The notes: generated by a model from the letters alone, not told the origin. DNA of 64,000 nucleotides from Scleromatobacter sp039920745 (GCA_039920745.1 JBDSDD010000058.1:37036-101035), one strand, 5' to 3'; shown: positions 32,638-42,159, numbered from the stretch's first letter. Translations and numbers: made by a program.

Positions 32638-33332
32638 GCATGACAGAGACCCCGGGCAAGGTGCTGGTCGTCGAGGACGAGGTCGAGATCCGCCGCTTCA
32701 TCCGCCTGTCGCTGCAGGCGGAATCGCTGGTCGTCTCGGAGGCCGACAGCGTGCAGCGCGGCCTGATCGAGGCCGGCACGCGCCGCCCGGACCTGGTGGT
32801 GCTGGACCTGGGCCTGCCGGACGGCGACGGCATCGACTTCATCCGCAGCCTGCGCACCTGGTCGGAGATCCCGATCATCGTGCTTTCCGCGCGTACCACC
32901 GAGTCGGACAAGATCGCCGCGCTCGACGCCGGCGCCGACGACTACCTGGTCAAACCCTTCGGCACCGGCGAACTGCTCGCCCGCGTGCGCGCGCAGCTGC
33001 GCCGTCACCCGCGCGCGAGCGCCGACGTCCCGAGCGTGCTGGAGTTCGGCGACGTGCGCATCGACCTGGTGCGCCGGAAGGTGGAACGAGCGGGCGTCGC
33101 ATTGCACCTGACGCCCCTCGAATACCGGCTGCTGACCCACTTGGCGTCGCATCCGAACCGAGTGCTCACTCACCCGCAACTGCTGAAGGCCGTGTGGGGT
33201 CCGTCCCATTCCGAGGACACGCACTACGTCCGGATCTACATGGGCCACCTGCGCGCCAAGCTGGAGGCCGACCCGTCTCAGCCGCAGCACCTGATCACCG
33301 AACTTGGGGTCGGGTATCGATTTGTGCCGTGA
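32634..33332 (+). CDS. kdpE: Response regulator KdpE
   Basis: OmpR-type transcription factor activating kdpFABC. The 232-residue protein has a receiver with Asp58 in VVLDLGLPDGDG and the conserved Lys in YLVKPFGTGEL, then a winged-helix domain with LTPLEYRLL and THYVRIYMGHLRAKLE. Start at 32634 overlaps the kdpD stop; a second ATG two codons later is possible. Confidence 0.97.
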   Translation: MSMTETPGKVLVVEDEVEIRRFIRLSLQAESLVVSEADSVQRGLIEAGTRRPDLVVLDLGLPDGDGIDFIRSLRTWSEIPIIVLSARTTESDKIAALDAGADDYLVKPFGTGELLARVRAQLRRHPRASADVPSVLEFGDVRIDLVRRKVERAGVALHLTPLEYRLLTHLASHPNRVLTHPQLLKAVWGPSHSEDTHYVRIYMGHLRAKLEADPSQPQHLITELGVGYRFVP

Positions 33333-33437
33333 GAAGTTGCGCGCTTGGGCGTCTCGGGCGTTTCCTCTAGCGGCAAATCCGGCGCGGCCATTGATAATCC
33401 TCGCTCCCGGCATCGTTGCCGGCGGGGAGTGGATCAG

Positions 33438-34076
33438 GTGGATGGAGTCGGACGTCGTGTCGCCTTGGCGTTGATCGCGGGCGCAGCCTTTGGCCTGGCG
33501 GGTTGTGCCACCCCCGAGGCCCCCCAGCCCGCGCAGCCGCATCGCTACACCGAGACGATCTCGTCGGTGCTGGTGTCCGAGGACGGCAAGCGCCTCGCCG
33601 CGATCGGCAGCAGCCACCACTACATCTTCGAGGCCCCCGAGGTGCTGGTGAAGGCGCTGCGCTCGCCCGTGCACCCGCAACTGACGGCCACGTTCGCCGC
33701 CTTCCACCTCGACCAGCGCGGCGTCCTCACCGGCGACTGGCTGCTGACGCTGGCGCCCGACGCGTCGCCGTCGTCGCAGCAGGCCGCCCAGGCGGTGGGC
33801 CTCGTGCGCGGCGTCGATGGCGCCCTGACGGCCAGCGGGCGGCTCAAGGGCACGCGCTACACCGGCTGGACGTACAAGCTGGGCGGCCCGCGCGACAAGC
33901 TCAACAAGGCCTACGAGATCGAGATCACCACCGAGACCAGCGCCGCGGACCGTGCGGTCGACGACGCTGCCACGCCGATCCGGATCGCCGCCGACGGCGT
34001 CCAGTTGATCTACTGGGCGCCGCTGGCGCCGGTGATCGTGCCGATCCTGTTCCTGACCCGGGCCAAGGACCACTGA
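33438..34076 (+). CDS. Uncharacterised lipoprotein
   Basis: I do not recognise the family. From a GTG at 33438 the 212-residue product has a lipoprotein signal ending LAGC at about residue 24, then a mainly beta-rich soluble part and a hydrophobic segment near the C-terminus (LIYWAPLAPVIVPILFLT). GGGGAG lies 8 nt before this start; another GTG at 33429 overlaps that site. An imperfect hairpin at 33404-33429 could pair with part of the Shine-Dalgarno sequence. It stands alone between kdpE and the GGDEF gene. Confidence 0.75.
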   Translation: MDGVGRRVALALIAGAAFGLAGCATPEAPQPAQPHRYTETISSVLVSEDGKRLAAIGSSHHYIFEAPEVLVKALRSPVHPQLTATFAAFHLDQRGVLTGDWLLTLAPDASPSSQQAAQAVGLVRGVDGALTASGRLKGTRYTGWTYKLGGPRDKLNKAYEIEITTETSAADRAVDDAATPIRIAADGVQLIYWAPLAPVIVPILFLTRAKDH

Positions 34077-34157
34077 AGTACGCGGGCCCGTGCCCGCCCC
34101 TGGTCAAATCCGCCGCCGCGACCCTCGCGGCGTGCCTGACGTCTTCGAGAAACAACG

Positions 34158-35948
34158 ATGTCCCCCGCCGAAATCGACCCCCTGGCGCTCACCGCGCTGC
34201 GACTGCTGCCTGACGAACCGGACCGCGCCATGCGACTCTGGGACGACGCGTTCGCGCGGGCGAGTGGCGGGGCGGGCGACGCCATGGCACGCACGCTGCT
34301 GCGCCTGCGCATCGTCAAGATGCACCACCAGGCGCGCTTCGGCGACCGCGACACGCTGGGCTCGCCGATGCTGGCGGCCGCGGCCGAGGCGCGGGCGCAC
34401 GGCTGGCGCGTCGAGTCGCTGCTGGTGGACCTGCTGGAGGTGTATCTCGCCACGCTGGGTGCCAACCACGACGAGGGCCTGGGCGATGTCGAGGCGATCC
34501 GCGCCGAGGCCGAGGCGCACCTCGAACCGATCGAGCTGAGCTGGATGGAGCTGATGGCCGGGCATTTCCACGGCTACCGGCTGGGCTGGGCGCAGGAGCC
34601 CGAGCGCACCTATCGCGCGTTGAACCGCCTGGTCACGAGCCCCGACGCGCCGCCGGGACTGGTCGCCAACGTGCAGATGAACATCGGCCACAGCCACCTG
34701 CTGGTGGGCAACGTCGACCTGGCCTCCACCTACCTGCAGCAGGCGTGGCGCCTGTACCAGCCGCTGCCGCTGACCCCGCGCAAGATGGCCGCGGCGCGCG
34801 CCTGGGCGCAGTGCCTGATGGCGATGAACGAGTACCGCCGCGCCGACGCGGTGCTGCAGGAGGTGCTCGACGTCCGGGCCGAGCTGACCACGCCGATGTT
34901 CCTGTCGGGCGCGCTGCTCGTCTCGGCCGAAGCCAAGGTGAAGTTGGGCGACCTCAAGTGCGCGGAGCAACTGCTGGAGGAGGCCGCGGCGAACGCGGAC
35001 GCATCGACCGAGCCCGCGGTGCTGGTGCATGTGGCCTACGTCCGGGCGCTGGTGCTGTGCGAGCAGGGCGACATCGCGGGCGCGGCCCAGGTGGGCGAGG
35101 CCGGCTGCCGGCTGATCCCGCGCAACACGCACAAGCTGGGCGTGCAGAGCTGCCTCGACCTGACCGCGCGATTGCAGGCCCAGGTCGGCAACTTCCAGCG
35201 CGCCTACGAGCTGCAGTGCCACGTCGTGGCGATGCGCAACGAGCTGGCCAAGAAGTCGGCCGAGGTGCGCCACGTCGACCTGCACGTCGACCACCAGACG
35301 CACCTGGCGCGCATGCAGATCGAGCACGCGCGCCGCGAGCGCACGATCGCCGAGACGGCCGAGGCCGCCATCGTGCAGAAGAACCAGTTGCTGCAGCAGC
35401 GGCTGCGCGAAGTCGAACGGCTGCAGGAGTCCCTGCGCGAGCTCGCCAACCGCGACGCGCTGACCGGGCTGTACAACCGGCGCTACCTCGGCGAGGCGCT
35501 GCCGGGGCTGGTGTCGATGGCCTCTCGCCGCGGCGACCGCATCGTCGTCATCCTCATCGACCTGGATCACTTCAAGGCCGTCAACGACGTCTACGGCCAC
35601 CAGATGGGCGACCTCGTGCTCGAAGGCTTCGCCGACCTGGTGCGCGACGGCTTCCGCGCGCACGACCTGTGCTGCCGCTACGGTGGCGAGGAGTTCTGCG
35701 TGGTGATGGCCGACACCGACGACATCGCTGCCCACGAGCGTGTCGAGGAGTTGCAGGAGCGCCTGGGCGAACGCCTGTTCACCAGCGGCGACAAGGAACT
35801 GACCCGCGTCGGCTTCTCGGCCGGCATCGTCACGTTCAAGGCCAACCCGCGGATGGACCTCGACATGGTCTTCCGCCGCGCCGACCAGGCGCTCTACGCC
35901 TCGAAGAACGGCGGCCGCCGCCAGATCTCCGCGCTCGAGCTGGCGTGA
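34158..35948 (+). CDS. Diguanylate cyclase with TPR-like sensor region
   Basis: A cytoplasmic 596-residue enzyme predicted to make c-di-GMP. Residues about 1-390 are helical and repeat-like, resembling tetratricopeptide arrays; a coiled coil at about 390-430 leads to the GGDEF domain. The active-site motif is GGEEF at 509-513 and the inhibitory I-site RxxD (RAHD) lies five residues before it, so product inhibition is expected. No membrane segment or signal peptide. The input signal is unknown. Confidence 0.92.
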   Translation: MSPAEIDPLALTALRLLPDEPDRAMRLWDDAFARASGGAGDAMARTLLRLRIVKMHHQARFGDRDTLGSPMLAAAAEARAHGWRVESLLVDLLEVYLATLGANHDEGLGDVEAIRAEAEAHLEPIELSWMELMAGHFHGYRLGWAQEPERTYRALNRLVTSPDAPPGLVANVQMNIGHSHLLVGNVDLASTYLQQAWRLYQPLPLTPRKMAAARAWAQCLMAMNEYRRADAVLQEVLDVRAELTTPMFLSGALLVSAEAKVKLGDLKCAEQLLEEAAANADASTEPAVLVHVAYVRALVLCEQGDIAGAAQVGEAGCRLIPRNTHKLGVQSCLDLTARLQAQVGNFQRAYELQCHVVAMRNELAKKSAEVRHVDLHVDHQTHLARMQIEHARRERTIAETAEAAIVQKNQLLQQRLREVERLQESLRELANRDALTGLYNRRYLGEALPGLVSMASRRGDRIVVILIDLDHFKAVNDVYGHQMGDLVLEGFADLVRDGFRAHDLCCRYGGEEFCVVMADTDDIAAHERVEELQERLGERLFTSGDKELTRVGFSAGIVTFKANPRMDLDMVFRRADQALYASKNGGRRQISALELA

Positions 35949-36135
35949 TCGCCTGACGGGCGAATGGCCTGGAGCCCTTGCCACGGCCGGGGGGCGTGAA
36001 GGATTTCGCGGGTGAGCGTCCCGGCGCAACAAACCGCTCCAGGGCACTCCGCTGCGTGCCGATACCCAGGGTGCACGTTTCTGGCGCTGACGTCCCGGCG
36101 CGGCCGGCGTGCGCAACCCTGGAATCCCGCCGCCC

Positions 36136-36744
36136 ATGCTCGCCCGCCTCGCGTTTCTCGCCGTCCTGCTGTGCAACAGCGCGGTTGCGCGCGCCGCCAA
36201 CGTGAACGTGGTGCTCATCGACGCGGCCGGCAAGCCGCTGGCCGACGCGGTGGTGATGCTCGAGCCGACCGGCGCGCCGCTGCCGGTCAAGCCGATGGCC
36301 AACGTGCAGATCGCGCAGCACGACTTGCAGTTCAGCCCGCAGGTGAGCGTCGTGACGGTCGGCACAGCGGTGCAGTTCCCGAACCAGGACACGGTCAAGC
36401 ACCATGTCTATTCATACTCGGCGCCCAAGACCTTCCAGATCAAGCTCTATGCCGGCGTGCCGCACACGCCCGTCGTGTTCGACAAGCCCGGCATCGCCGT
36501 GCTCGGCTGCAACATCCACGACGGCATGCTCGCGTGGGTGGTCATCACCGACACGCCGCTGTGGGCGCGCAGCGCGGCCGCCGGCCACGCCAAGGTCGTC
36601 GATGTGCCGCCGGGCAGCTACCAGCTGCATGTGTGGCACGCCTCGCTGGCCGAGACCACGCCGCCGCAACTGCTGGCGCTGACCGTGGGCGCCGGTGACG
36701 TCGACCAGCGCATCAAGCTGGGACCGGGCGGATTCGCCAAGTGA
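36136..36744 (+). CDS. Periplasmic cupredoxin-like protein
   Basis: A 202-residue secreted protein with a signal peptide ending near residue 20 (NSAVARA). The body has a plastocyanin-type fold with QDTVKHHVYSYS and the later GCNIHDGMLAW, which together supply the usual His-Cys-His-Met copper ligands. Similar proteins are labelled methylamine utilisation proteins, but no methylamine dehydrogenase gene is here. Its stop overlaps the GTG of the following GGDEF/EAL gene by 4 bp, so the two are probably co-translated. The 187-bp gap before it shows no gene. Confidence 0.82.
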   Translation: MLARLAFLAVLLCNSAVARAANVNVVLIDAAGKPLADAVVMLEPTGAPLPVKPMANVQIAQHDLQFSPQVSVVTVGTAVQFPNQDTVKHHVYSYSAPKTFQIKLYAGVPHTPVVFDKPGIAVLGCNIHDGMLAWVVITDTPLWARSAAAGHAKVVDVPPGSYQLHVWHASLAETTPPQLLALTVGAGDVDQRIKLGPGGFAK

Positions 36745-39167
36745 GCTCCCAAGACCGTCCCTGGCGAAAGTCGCTCGGCGCCCGCATCACCGGGCTGTTC
36801 CTGGCGCTGCTGCTGGCCGTCCAGCTCGTCAGCTTCGTCTCGCTGCGCTTCAGCCTGTCGCGCCACGCCCACAGCGAGCTGCCGCAGCGGCTCGTCGAAG
36901 GTGAACGACTGCTGCTGACCCTGCTCGAACGGCGGGCGCGGACGGTGTCCGACATCGCCGCGGTCACGGCGGCGGATTTCGGCTTCCGCACGACCCTGAT
37001 CGAAGGTGACGATGCGACCATCGTTTCGGCGCTCGGCAACCTGGGCATCCGGGTGCATGCGCCCGAGGTGGCCTACCTGGGGCTCGATGGTGCGGTGCTG
37101 CACCGATCCGCCGGCAGCGCCGTCGACATCACGGCGGCCGCCGCGCGGCTGAGATCGGGCGTGCCCGCGACCGGTCCCGTCAGCGAGATCATGCTGATCG
37201 GCGGGACGCCGTTCCAGGTCGTGGTGGTGCCGCAGCGGGCGCCGCGCCTGGTTGGCTACATCCTGATCGCGTTCAAGCTGGAGGACTCGCTCCAGACCGA
37301 CATGCGGCGACTGTCTGGCCTGGACCTGACGCTGCTGTCGCGCGCCAGCGTGCACGAGCCCTGGGCCGTCGCGATGTCCGCGCTCGACGGTGCGCGCGCC
37401 AACGAACTGGCCGAGAACGGCTGGGGCGACGCACGCGAGTCGATGGTGTCCGTGCCGGTGCAGGGTGACGAGCTGGGCGTGCACGCGCTGTCACTCGGCT
37501 CAGAGCGTCGATTCGACGCGGGGGTGCTGGCGCTGATCTCGTTGTCAGTGGGCGACGCCGTGCGGGTGCCCGCGGACCTGCAGCTCAAGCTGATCCTCAT
37601 CACGCTGACCGCCATCGCCGTGTTCGCCTTGGGCAGCGTCGTCACCGCACGCCGCGTCACCACGCCGTTGCGCGGGCTCGCGGACGCGGCCGAGCGCCTG
37701 GGCGCGGGCGACTACGTGACGCCCATGCGCGAGCTCACGCGCGAGGACGAGATCGGCGCGCTGTCGCAATCCTTCGAACGCATGCGCATCAACGTGGCCG
37801 AGAACCAGGCGCAGATCCTGCGGCTCGCCTACTGGGACACGCTCACCGCGCTGCCCAATCGCGCCCGCTTCCGCGAGGCCGTCGGCCTGGCGATCCGCGA
37901 CGCCGCCGATGCCAAGCTGGCTGACGGCACCGACGCGTCGGTCGCGGTGATCATGCTGGACCTGAACCGCTTCAAGCACGTCAACGACGTGCTGGGCTAC
38001 AGCGTCGGCGACCAGGTGCTGGTGGGCATCGCCGAACGCCTCGGCCGTGGCTTCGCACGCGACGGCGACATCGTCGCGCGGCTGAGCGGCGACGAGTTCG
38101 GCGTGCTGCTGCGGTGCACCGATGCGGCGCAGGCGCAGGCCGTCGCGCTGCGCATCGAGCAGGCGCTGGAGCAGCCACTGGTGATCGGCGAGCACAAGGT
38201 GGACATGGGTGCGGGCATCGGCATCGCGTGCTGGCCCCTGCACGCGGAAGACGCCGACATGGTGCTGGTGCGCGCCGAGATGGCGATGTACGCCGCCAAG
38301 CGCCGCAGCAACGGCCCGGTGACCTACGACCCCGCGATCGATGCCACCAGCGCGCAGACGCTGACACTGATCTCCGAGCTGCGCCAGGCCGTCGACCGCA
38401 ACGAGCTGCGGCTGTACCTGCAGCCCAAGCTGGCGCTCGACGACCGCCGCGTCGTCGGCGCCGAGGCGCTGGTGCGCTGGCAGCACCCGCAACGCGGCCT
38501 CGTGCCACCGATGCAATTCATTCCGTTCGCGGAGCAGACCGGCTTCATCCGCACCCTGACGATGTGGGTGTTCGAGGAGGCCGCGCGCCATTGGCAGACA
38601 CTGGCCGACGAGGGCCTGCAGCTGCGGCTGTCGGTCAACCTGTCCACGCGAGACCTGCTGGACCTCGACCTGCCGCAGAAGTTCGCGGCCCTGCTTGCGC
38701 GCCACGGCGTGCCGGCCAAGGCGTTCTGCCTCGAGATCACCGAGAGCGCGATCATGGACGACCCGCTGCGCGCGCTGGCCACGCTGGACGCGCTGAGTGC
38801 GCAGGGCTTCAAGCTGTCGATCGACGACTTCGGCACCGGCTACTCGTCGCTGGCCTACTTGAAGCGGCTGCCGGTGGACGAGCTCAAGATCGACCAGTCC
38901 TTCGTTCGCAACATGACGAGCGACCGCGACGACGCGATGATCGTGCGCTCGACGATCGACCTGGCGCACAACCTGGGCATCATGGTCGTCGCCGAAGGCG
39001 TCGAGACCGCCGAGGCCTGGAACCTGCTGCGCGAGCTCAAGTGCGACCAGGCGCAGGGCTTCCACATGGGCCGCCCGATGCCCGTCACCGAATTCTCGGC
39101 CTGGTCGACGAGCTGGGGCATGCGCCGCCAGGCCGCCGACTCCGACGGCGTTCAACTGCTGCACTGA
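36741..39167 (+). CDS. Membrane GGDEF-EAL protein (c-di-GMP turnover)
   Basis: An 808-residue inner-membrane protein with helix 1 near residues 15-36, a periplasmic sensor of about 240 residues, helix 2 near 277-297, a HAMP domain, a GGDEF domain and an EAL domain. The cyclase motif is SGDEF at 449-453 with an RDGD I-site before it; the phosphodiesterase motif EAL is at 575-577, with the metal-site segments LEITESAIMDD and DDFGTGYSSLAYLKRLP intact. Phosphodiesterase activity is therefore likely, cyclase activity uncertain. The upstream cupredoxin could be its periplasmic ligand or partner; that is inference. Confidence 0.92.
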   Translation: MSSQDRPWRKSLGARITGLFLALLLAVQLVSFVSLRFSLSRHAHSELPQRLVEGERLLLTLLERRARTVSDIAAVTAADFGFRTTLIEGDDATIVSALGNLGIRVHAPEVAYLGLDGAVLHRSAGSAVDITAAAARLRSGVPATGPVSEIMLIGGTPFQVVVVPQRAPRLVGYILIAFKLEDSLQTDMRRLSGLDLTLLSRASVHEPWAVAMSALDGARANELAENGWGDARESMVSVPVQGDELGVHALSLGSERRFDAGVLALISLSVGDAVRVPADLQLKLILITLTAIAVFALGSVVTARRVTTPLRGLADAAERLGAGDYVTPMRELTREDEIGALSQSFERMRINVAENQAQILRLAYWDTLTALPNRARFREAVGLAIRDAADAKLADGTDASVAVIMLDLNRFKHVNDVLGYSVGDQVLVGIAERLGRGFARDGDIVARLSGDEFGVLLRCTDAAQAQAVALRIEQALEQPLVIGEHKVDMGAGIGIACWPLHAEDADMVLVRAEMAMYAAKRRSNGPVTYDPAIDATSAQTLTLISELRQAVDRNELRLYLQPKLALDDRRVVGAEALVRWQHPQRGLVPPMQFIPFAEQTGFIRTLTMWVFEEAARHWQTLADEGLQLRLSVNLSTRDLLDLDLPQKFAALLARHGVPAKAFCLEITESAIMDDPLRALATLDALSAQGFKLSIDDFGTGYSSLAYLKRLPVDELKIDQSFVRNMTSDRDDAMIVRSTIDLAHNLGIMVVAEGVETAEAWNLLRELKCDQAQGFHMGRPMPVTEFSAWSTSWGMRRQAADSDGVQLLH

Positions 39168-39183
39168 CCCCGATTCGAGATCT

Positions 39184-39945
39184 TCAGAACTCGTGCTGCA
39201 GCCGCAGTCGAAGCAGGTTCTTCGCCGACCCACGGCCGACGCCGAACAGGATCGCCGCGTCGACGCGGATCGGTCCGCCCAGCGCATTGGTCTTGAAGAA
39301 GACCGCTGGCCCCAGCGTGTGTTGCTGCCCCGAGGTCGGCGCCCAGTGGTTCCAGGCGCCCACCGAGCCGATGCCCTGCAGGCCGACCTCGACGTCGTGC
39401 GCGACCATGCCCTTGACCTGCCATTGGTAGCCGAGCTGCCACGGCTCTGGCGCCTGGGCGCCGACGTGCTTGCCGAGCGAGAGGTTCAGGTTGAGCTGCA
39501 GGTCGTCGGTGTCCATCTGCAGCGTCGGGCCGCAGGTGACGCCCAGCCGGCCTTCGCCGCGGTCGTGCGGCCGTGCGAGCTCGCACAGCAGGCCGACTTC
39601 GGCCGGGCCGCTGCCCGGCGTCGTCAGCCGCAGGTGGTTGGTCCACGACCACTCGTCGATCGCGAACGCACCGCCGTCATCGGCGGCCCAGGCCGCGTAG
39701 ACCGATGAGTACCAGCGCTCCATCGGCGCGCCGCCGAGTCCCAGCGTCTGCTGCGTTTGGCGCGAGCCGTCGCGCGCGTGCTCGGTGCCCAGGCCGTAGG
39801 CGAGCTGCCACTGGCCGACGTCGGCGTACGGCGTGAAGACGTAGGCGGCCGGATCGGCCGACGCGCTCGCCGTGCCCGCCACCAGGAACGCGCCCAACAC
39901 TGCACGCCGCAGCGTTGTCGCCGCGATTGCTTTCTCGAGAACCAT
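39184..39945 (-). CDS. Secreted, probably outer-membrane beta-barrel protein
   Basis: A 253-residue protein with a signal peptide (cleavage near residue 31 after ASASA) and alternating, aromatic-ended beta strands throughout, ending LLRLRLQHEF with a terminal Phe typical of outer-membrane proteins. I do not recognise a named family. It is convergent with the GGDEF-EAL gene, 16 bp apart, and often such a gene accompanies cupredoxin/EAL pairs. A 22-bp perfect palindrome precedes its Shine-Dalgarno sequence. Confidence 0.75.
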   Translation of the reverse strand: MVLEKAIAATTLRRAVLGAFLVAGTASASADPAAYVFTPYADVGQWQLAYGLGTEHARDGSRQTQQTLGLGGAPMERWYSSVYAAWAADDGGAFAIDEWSWTNHLRLTTPGSGPAEVGLLCELARPHDRGEGRLGVTCGPTLQMDTDDLQLNLNLSLGKHVGAQAPEPWQLGYQWQVKGMVAHDVEVGLQGIGSVGAWNHWAPTSGQQHTLGPAVFFKTNALGGPIRVDAAILFGVGRGSAKNLLRLRLQHEF

Positions 39946-39954
39946 GGTTCACCT

Positions 39955-39976
39955 ATCGACCTCGCGCGAGGTCGAT
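39955..39976. promoter_or_regulatory. Perfect 22-bp palindrome before the outer-membrane protein gene
   Basis: The core CTCGCGCGAG at 39961-39970 is flanked by ATCGAC and GTCGAT, making a perfect 22-bp palindrome. It ends 9 bp before the start codon of the minus-strand gene, next to its AGGTG ribosome site, so it could be an operator or a translation-controlling hairpin. It could also help end kup transcription, although no T-tract follows. Confidence 0.5.
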
Positions 39977-40049
39977 TGAGTCGCGCGGGCCGCGGCTTGC
40001 GACGTATGTCTCGTTGGGGCCGCAGCGTGCCCGCGATCGGGCCTGCGGC

Positions 40050-41927
40050 CTAGATCTGCACCCGCGTTCCCAGCTCGATCACCGAGTTGTTGGGCAGCTT
40101 GAAGAATTCAACCACGCTGCCCGCGTTGCGCGACATCGCCGCGAACAGGCGTTCGCGCCATTGCCACATGCCGTCGCCGCGCGTGGGCACCACGGTCTCG
40201 CGGCTGATGAAGTAGCTGGTGCGCATCGGCTCCAGGTCGATGCCGTGCGCCTCGCATTTCTTCAGCGCAAGCGGGACGTCGGCCACGTTCATGAAGCCGT
40301 AGTTGACGCACACGCGCCAGAAGCCGTCGGCCAGCGGCGTGACGACCACGGCCTCCTCGCCCTCGATGTAGGCGCGCTCGTGGAACACCACCGACAGGAT
40401 CACGTTCTGCTCGTGCAGCACGCAGTTGTGCTTGAGGTTGTGCATCAGCGCCTGCGGCACGGTGTCGGGGTTGGCGACCATGAAGACGGCCGTGCGCGGC
40501 GCGCGCTGGTCGACGTGTTTCGCCAGCGACTCGATGAACGGCAGCAGTTCCGGGTCGTCGTGGCGGATCGAGTCGATCAGCAGCTCGCGGCCGCGCTTCC
40601 ACGTGGCCATCACCGTGAAGATCACCAGGCCCAGCACGATGGGGAACCAGCCGCCCTGGAGGAACTTGGTCGAGCACGACGTGACCAGCAGCAGGTCGAA
40701 GGCGAAGAACACACCGGTGCCGCCCCAAGCCAGCCAGCGCGACAGGCCCCAGACGTTGCGCACGACGAAGAAGGTCAGCATCGTGGTGATCAGCATCGTC
40801 ACTGTCACCGCGATGCCGTAGGCGGATGCCATCGCCGCGGAACTGCCGAACCCGATGGCGGCCAGGAGCACGGCCACGAACAGGATCCAGTTGACGCGCG
40901 GCAGGTAGATCTGGCCGGCCTCGGCGGCCGACGTGAACACGACCTGCATGCGCGGCAGGAAGCCCAGCTGGATGGCCTGGCGCGTCATCGAGAACGCCCC
41001 CGAGATCACCGCCTGCGACGCGATCACGGTGGCCATCGTCGCGAGAATCACCACAGGGATCAGCCAGCCCTGCGGGAACAGGTGGAAGAAGGGGTTGTCC
41101 AGCGCCTTCGGGTCATGGATCAGGAGCGCGGCCTGGCCGAGGTAGTTCAGCGTCAGCGCGGGCAACACGAGGCCCAGCCAGGCGAGCTGGATTGGCTTGC
41201 GGCCGAAGTGACCCATGTCGGCGTAGAGCGCCTCGGCGCCCGTCAAGGCCAGCACGATCGCGCCGACGGCCGCGAACACGAACGGGCCGCGTTCGACCAG
41301 GAAACGCAACGCGAGCAGCGGGTTGAACGCGGCAAGGATCGCGGGATAGGCCGCGATCTGCTGGATGCCGGTGACGGCCAGCAGCGCGAACCACAGCACG
41401 ATGATCGGGCCGAAGAACCTGCCGACGACGCCGGTGCCCTTGCGCTGGACGAGGAACAGGCCGATCAGCACCGCAATCGCGATGGGCAGCACGAAGCGCT
41501 TCAGGCCGGGCTCGACGACCTCCAGGCCCTCGACCGCGCTCAGCACCGACATCGCCGGCGTGACCACGCTGTCGCCATAGAACAGCGCGGCGCCGAACAG
41601 ACCCAGCAGGAGCAGGAACGCGCGGCGGCGCGACGTGCCGCCGTCCGCCTGCGTGGCGAGCGCAGTGAGCGCCATGATGCCGCCTTCGCCGCGGTTGTCG
41701 GCGCGCAGGATCAGCAGCACGTACTTGAGCGTGACCACCAGCATCAGCGCCCAGAAGATCGTCGACGCGGCGCCGATCAGGTGGTCGGCGTCCAGCGGCA
41801 CGCCGCCTTCGGGCCCGAAGATCGTCGACATCGTGTACAGCGGACTGGTGCCGATGTCGCCATAGACGACGCCGATGGCGCCCAGGGTAAGGGGCAGGAG
41901 GGCCTGGCGGCGATGCGCGGTATCCAT
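40050..41927 (-). CDS. kup: Low-affinity potassium transporter Kup
   Basis: Constitutive potassium uptake protein of the HAK/KUP/KT family, probably a proton symporter. The 625-residue protein has twelve predicted membrane helices, the family signature GDIGTSPLYTM near the N-terminus and a long cytoplasmic C-terminal domain ending in a hydrophobic strand. The ATG at 41927 gives the family start (MDTAHRRQALLPLTLGAIG). It complements the inducible Kdp system in the same window. Confidence 0.96.
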   Translation of the reverse strand: MDTAHRRQALLPLTLGAIGVVYGDIGTSPLYTMSTIFGPEGGVPLDADHLIGAASTIFWALMLVVTLKYVLLILRADNRGEGGIMALTALATQADGGTSRRRAFLLLLGLFGAALFYGDSVVTPAMSVLSAVEGLEVVEPGLKRFVLPIAIAVLIGLFLVQRKGTGVVGRFFGPIIVLWFALLAVTGIQQIAAYPAILAAFNPLLALRFLVERGPFVFAAVGAIVLALTGAEALYADMGHFGRKPIQLAWLGLVLPALTLNYLGQAALLIHDPKALDNPFFHLFPQGWLIPVVILATMATVIASQAVISGAFSMTRQAIQLGFLPRMQVVFTSAAEAGQIYLPRVNWILFVAVLLAAIGFGSSAAMASAYGIAVTVTMLITTMLTFFVVRNVWGLSRWLAWGGTGVFFAFDLLLVTSCSTKFLQGGWFPIVLGLVIFTVMATWKRGRELLIDSIRHDDPELLPFIESLAKHVDQRAPRTAVFMVANPDTVPQALMHNLKHNCVLHEQNVILSVVFHERAYIEGEEAVVVTPLADGFWRVCVNYGFMNVADVPLALKKCEAHGIDLEPMRTSYFISRETVVPTRGDGMWQWRERLFAAMSRNAGSVVEFFKLPNNSVIELGTRVQI

Positions 41928-42143
41928 GAAGAGAGTGGCTGTAGAGAGGTGATGCAGTGTCGCCGGGGCGGCATAAAAACCGCGTAAACCTTGGTGCACC
42001 AGGATGGTTCATCCATGCGATTCTGGAATGGGGTCGATTCCGATTGAACGTTGGATTGTTATCAGGGAAAGCCCGATGATTCTCCTAACCCGAAACGATG
42101 ACCCAGCGACTCCGAATGACCGGAGACGGATGCGGTTGCGGAA

Positions 42144-42159
42144 TAGGGAGCTGTCCCTA
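42144..42159 (+). promoter_or_regulatory. Small hairpin in the leader of the DUF2917 gene
   Basis: TAGGGA (42144-42149) and TCCCTA (42154-42159) form a perfect 6-bp inverted repeat around GCTG, ending 14 bp before the start codon and upstream of the GGAG ribosome site. Its role is not known. Confidence 0.35.

Noticed and set aside
33404..33429. RNA thermometer before the lipoprotein gene at 33438
   Set aside because: A hairpin can be drawn that pairs with part of the ribosome site, but it needs a 4-nt bulge and is GC-rich enough to be a chance fold.
35949..36135. Possible c-di-GMP riboswitch before the cupredoxin gene
   Set aside because: The location would suit one, but the conserved GEMM core bases and tetraloop receptor pattern are not present.
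41928..42060. Possible c-di-AMP or potassium-responsive riboswitch before kup
   Set aside because: Only short palindromes are present; no ydaO-like or KtrAB-leader core was found, and such elements are not expected in this group.
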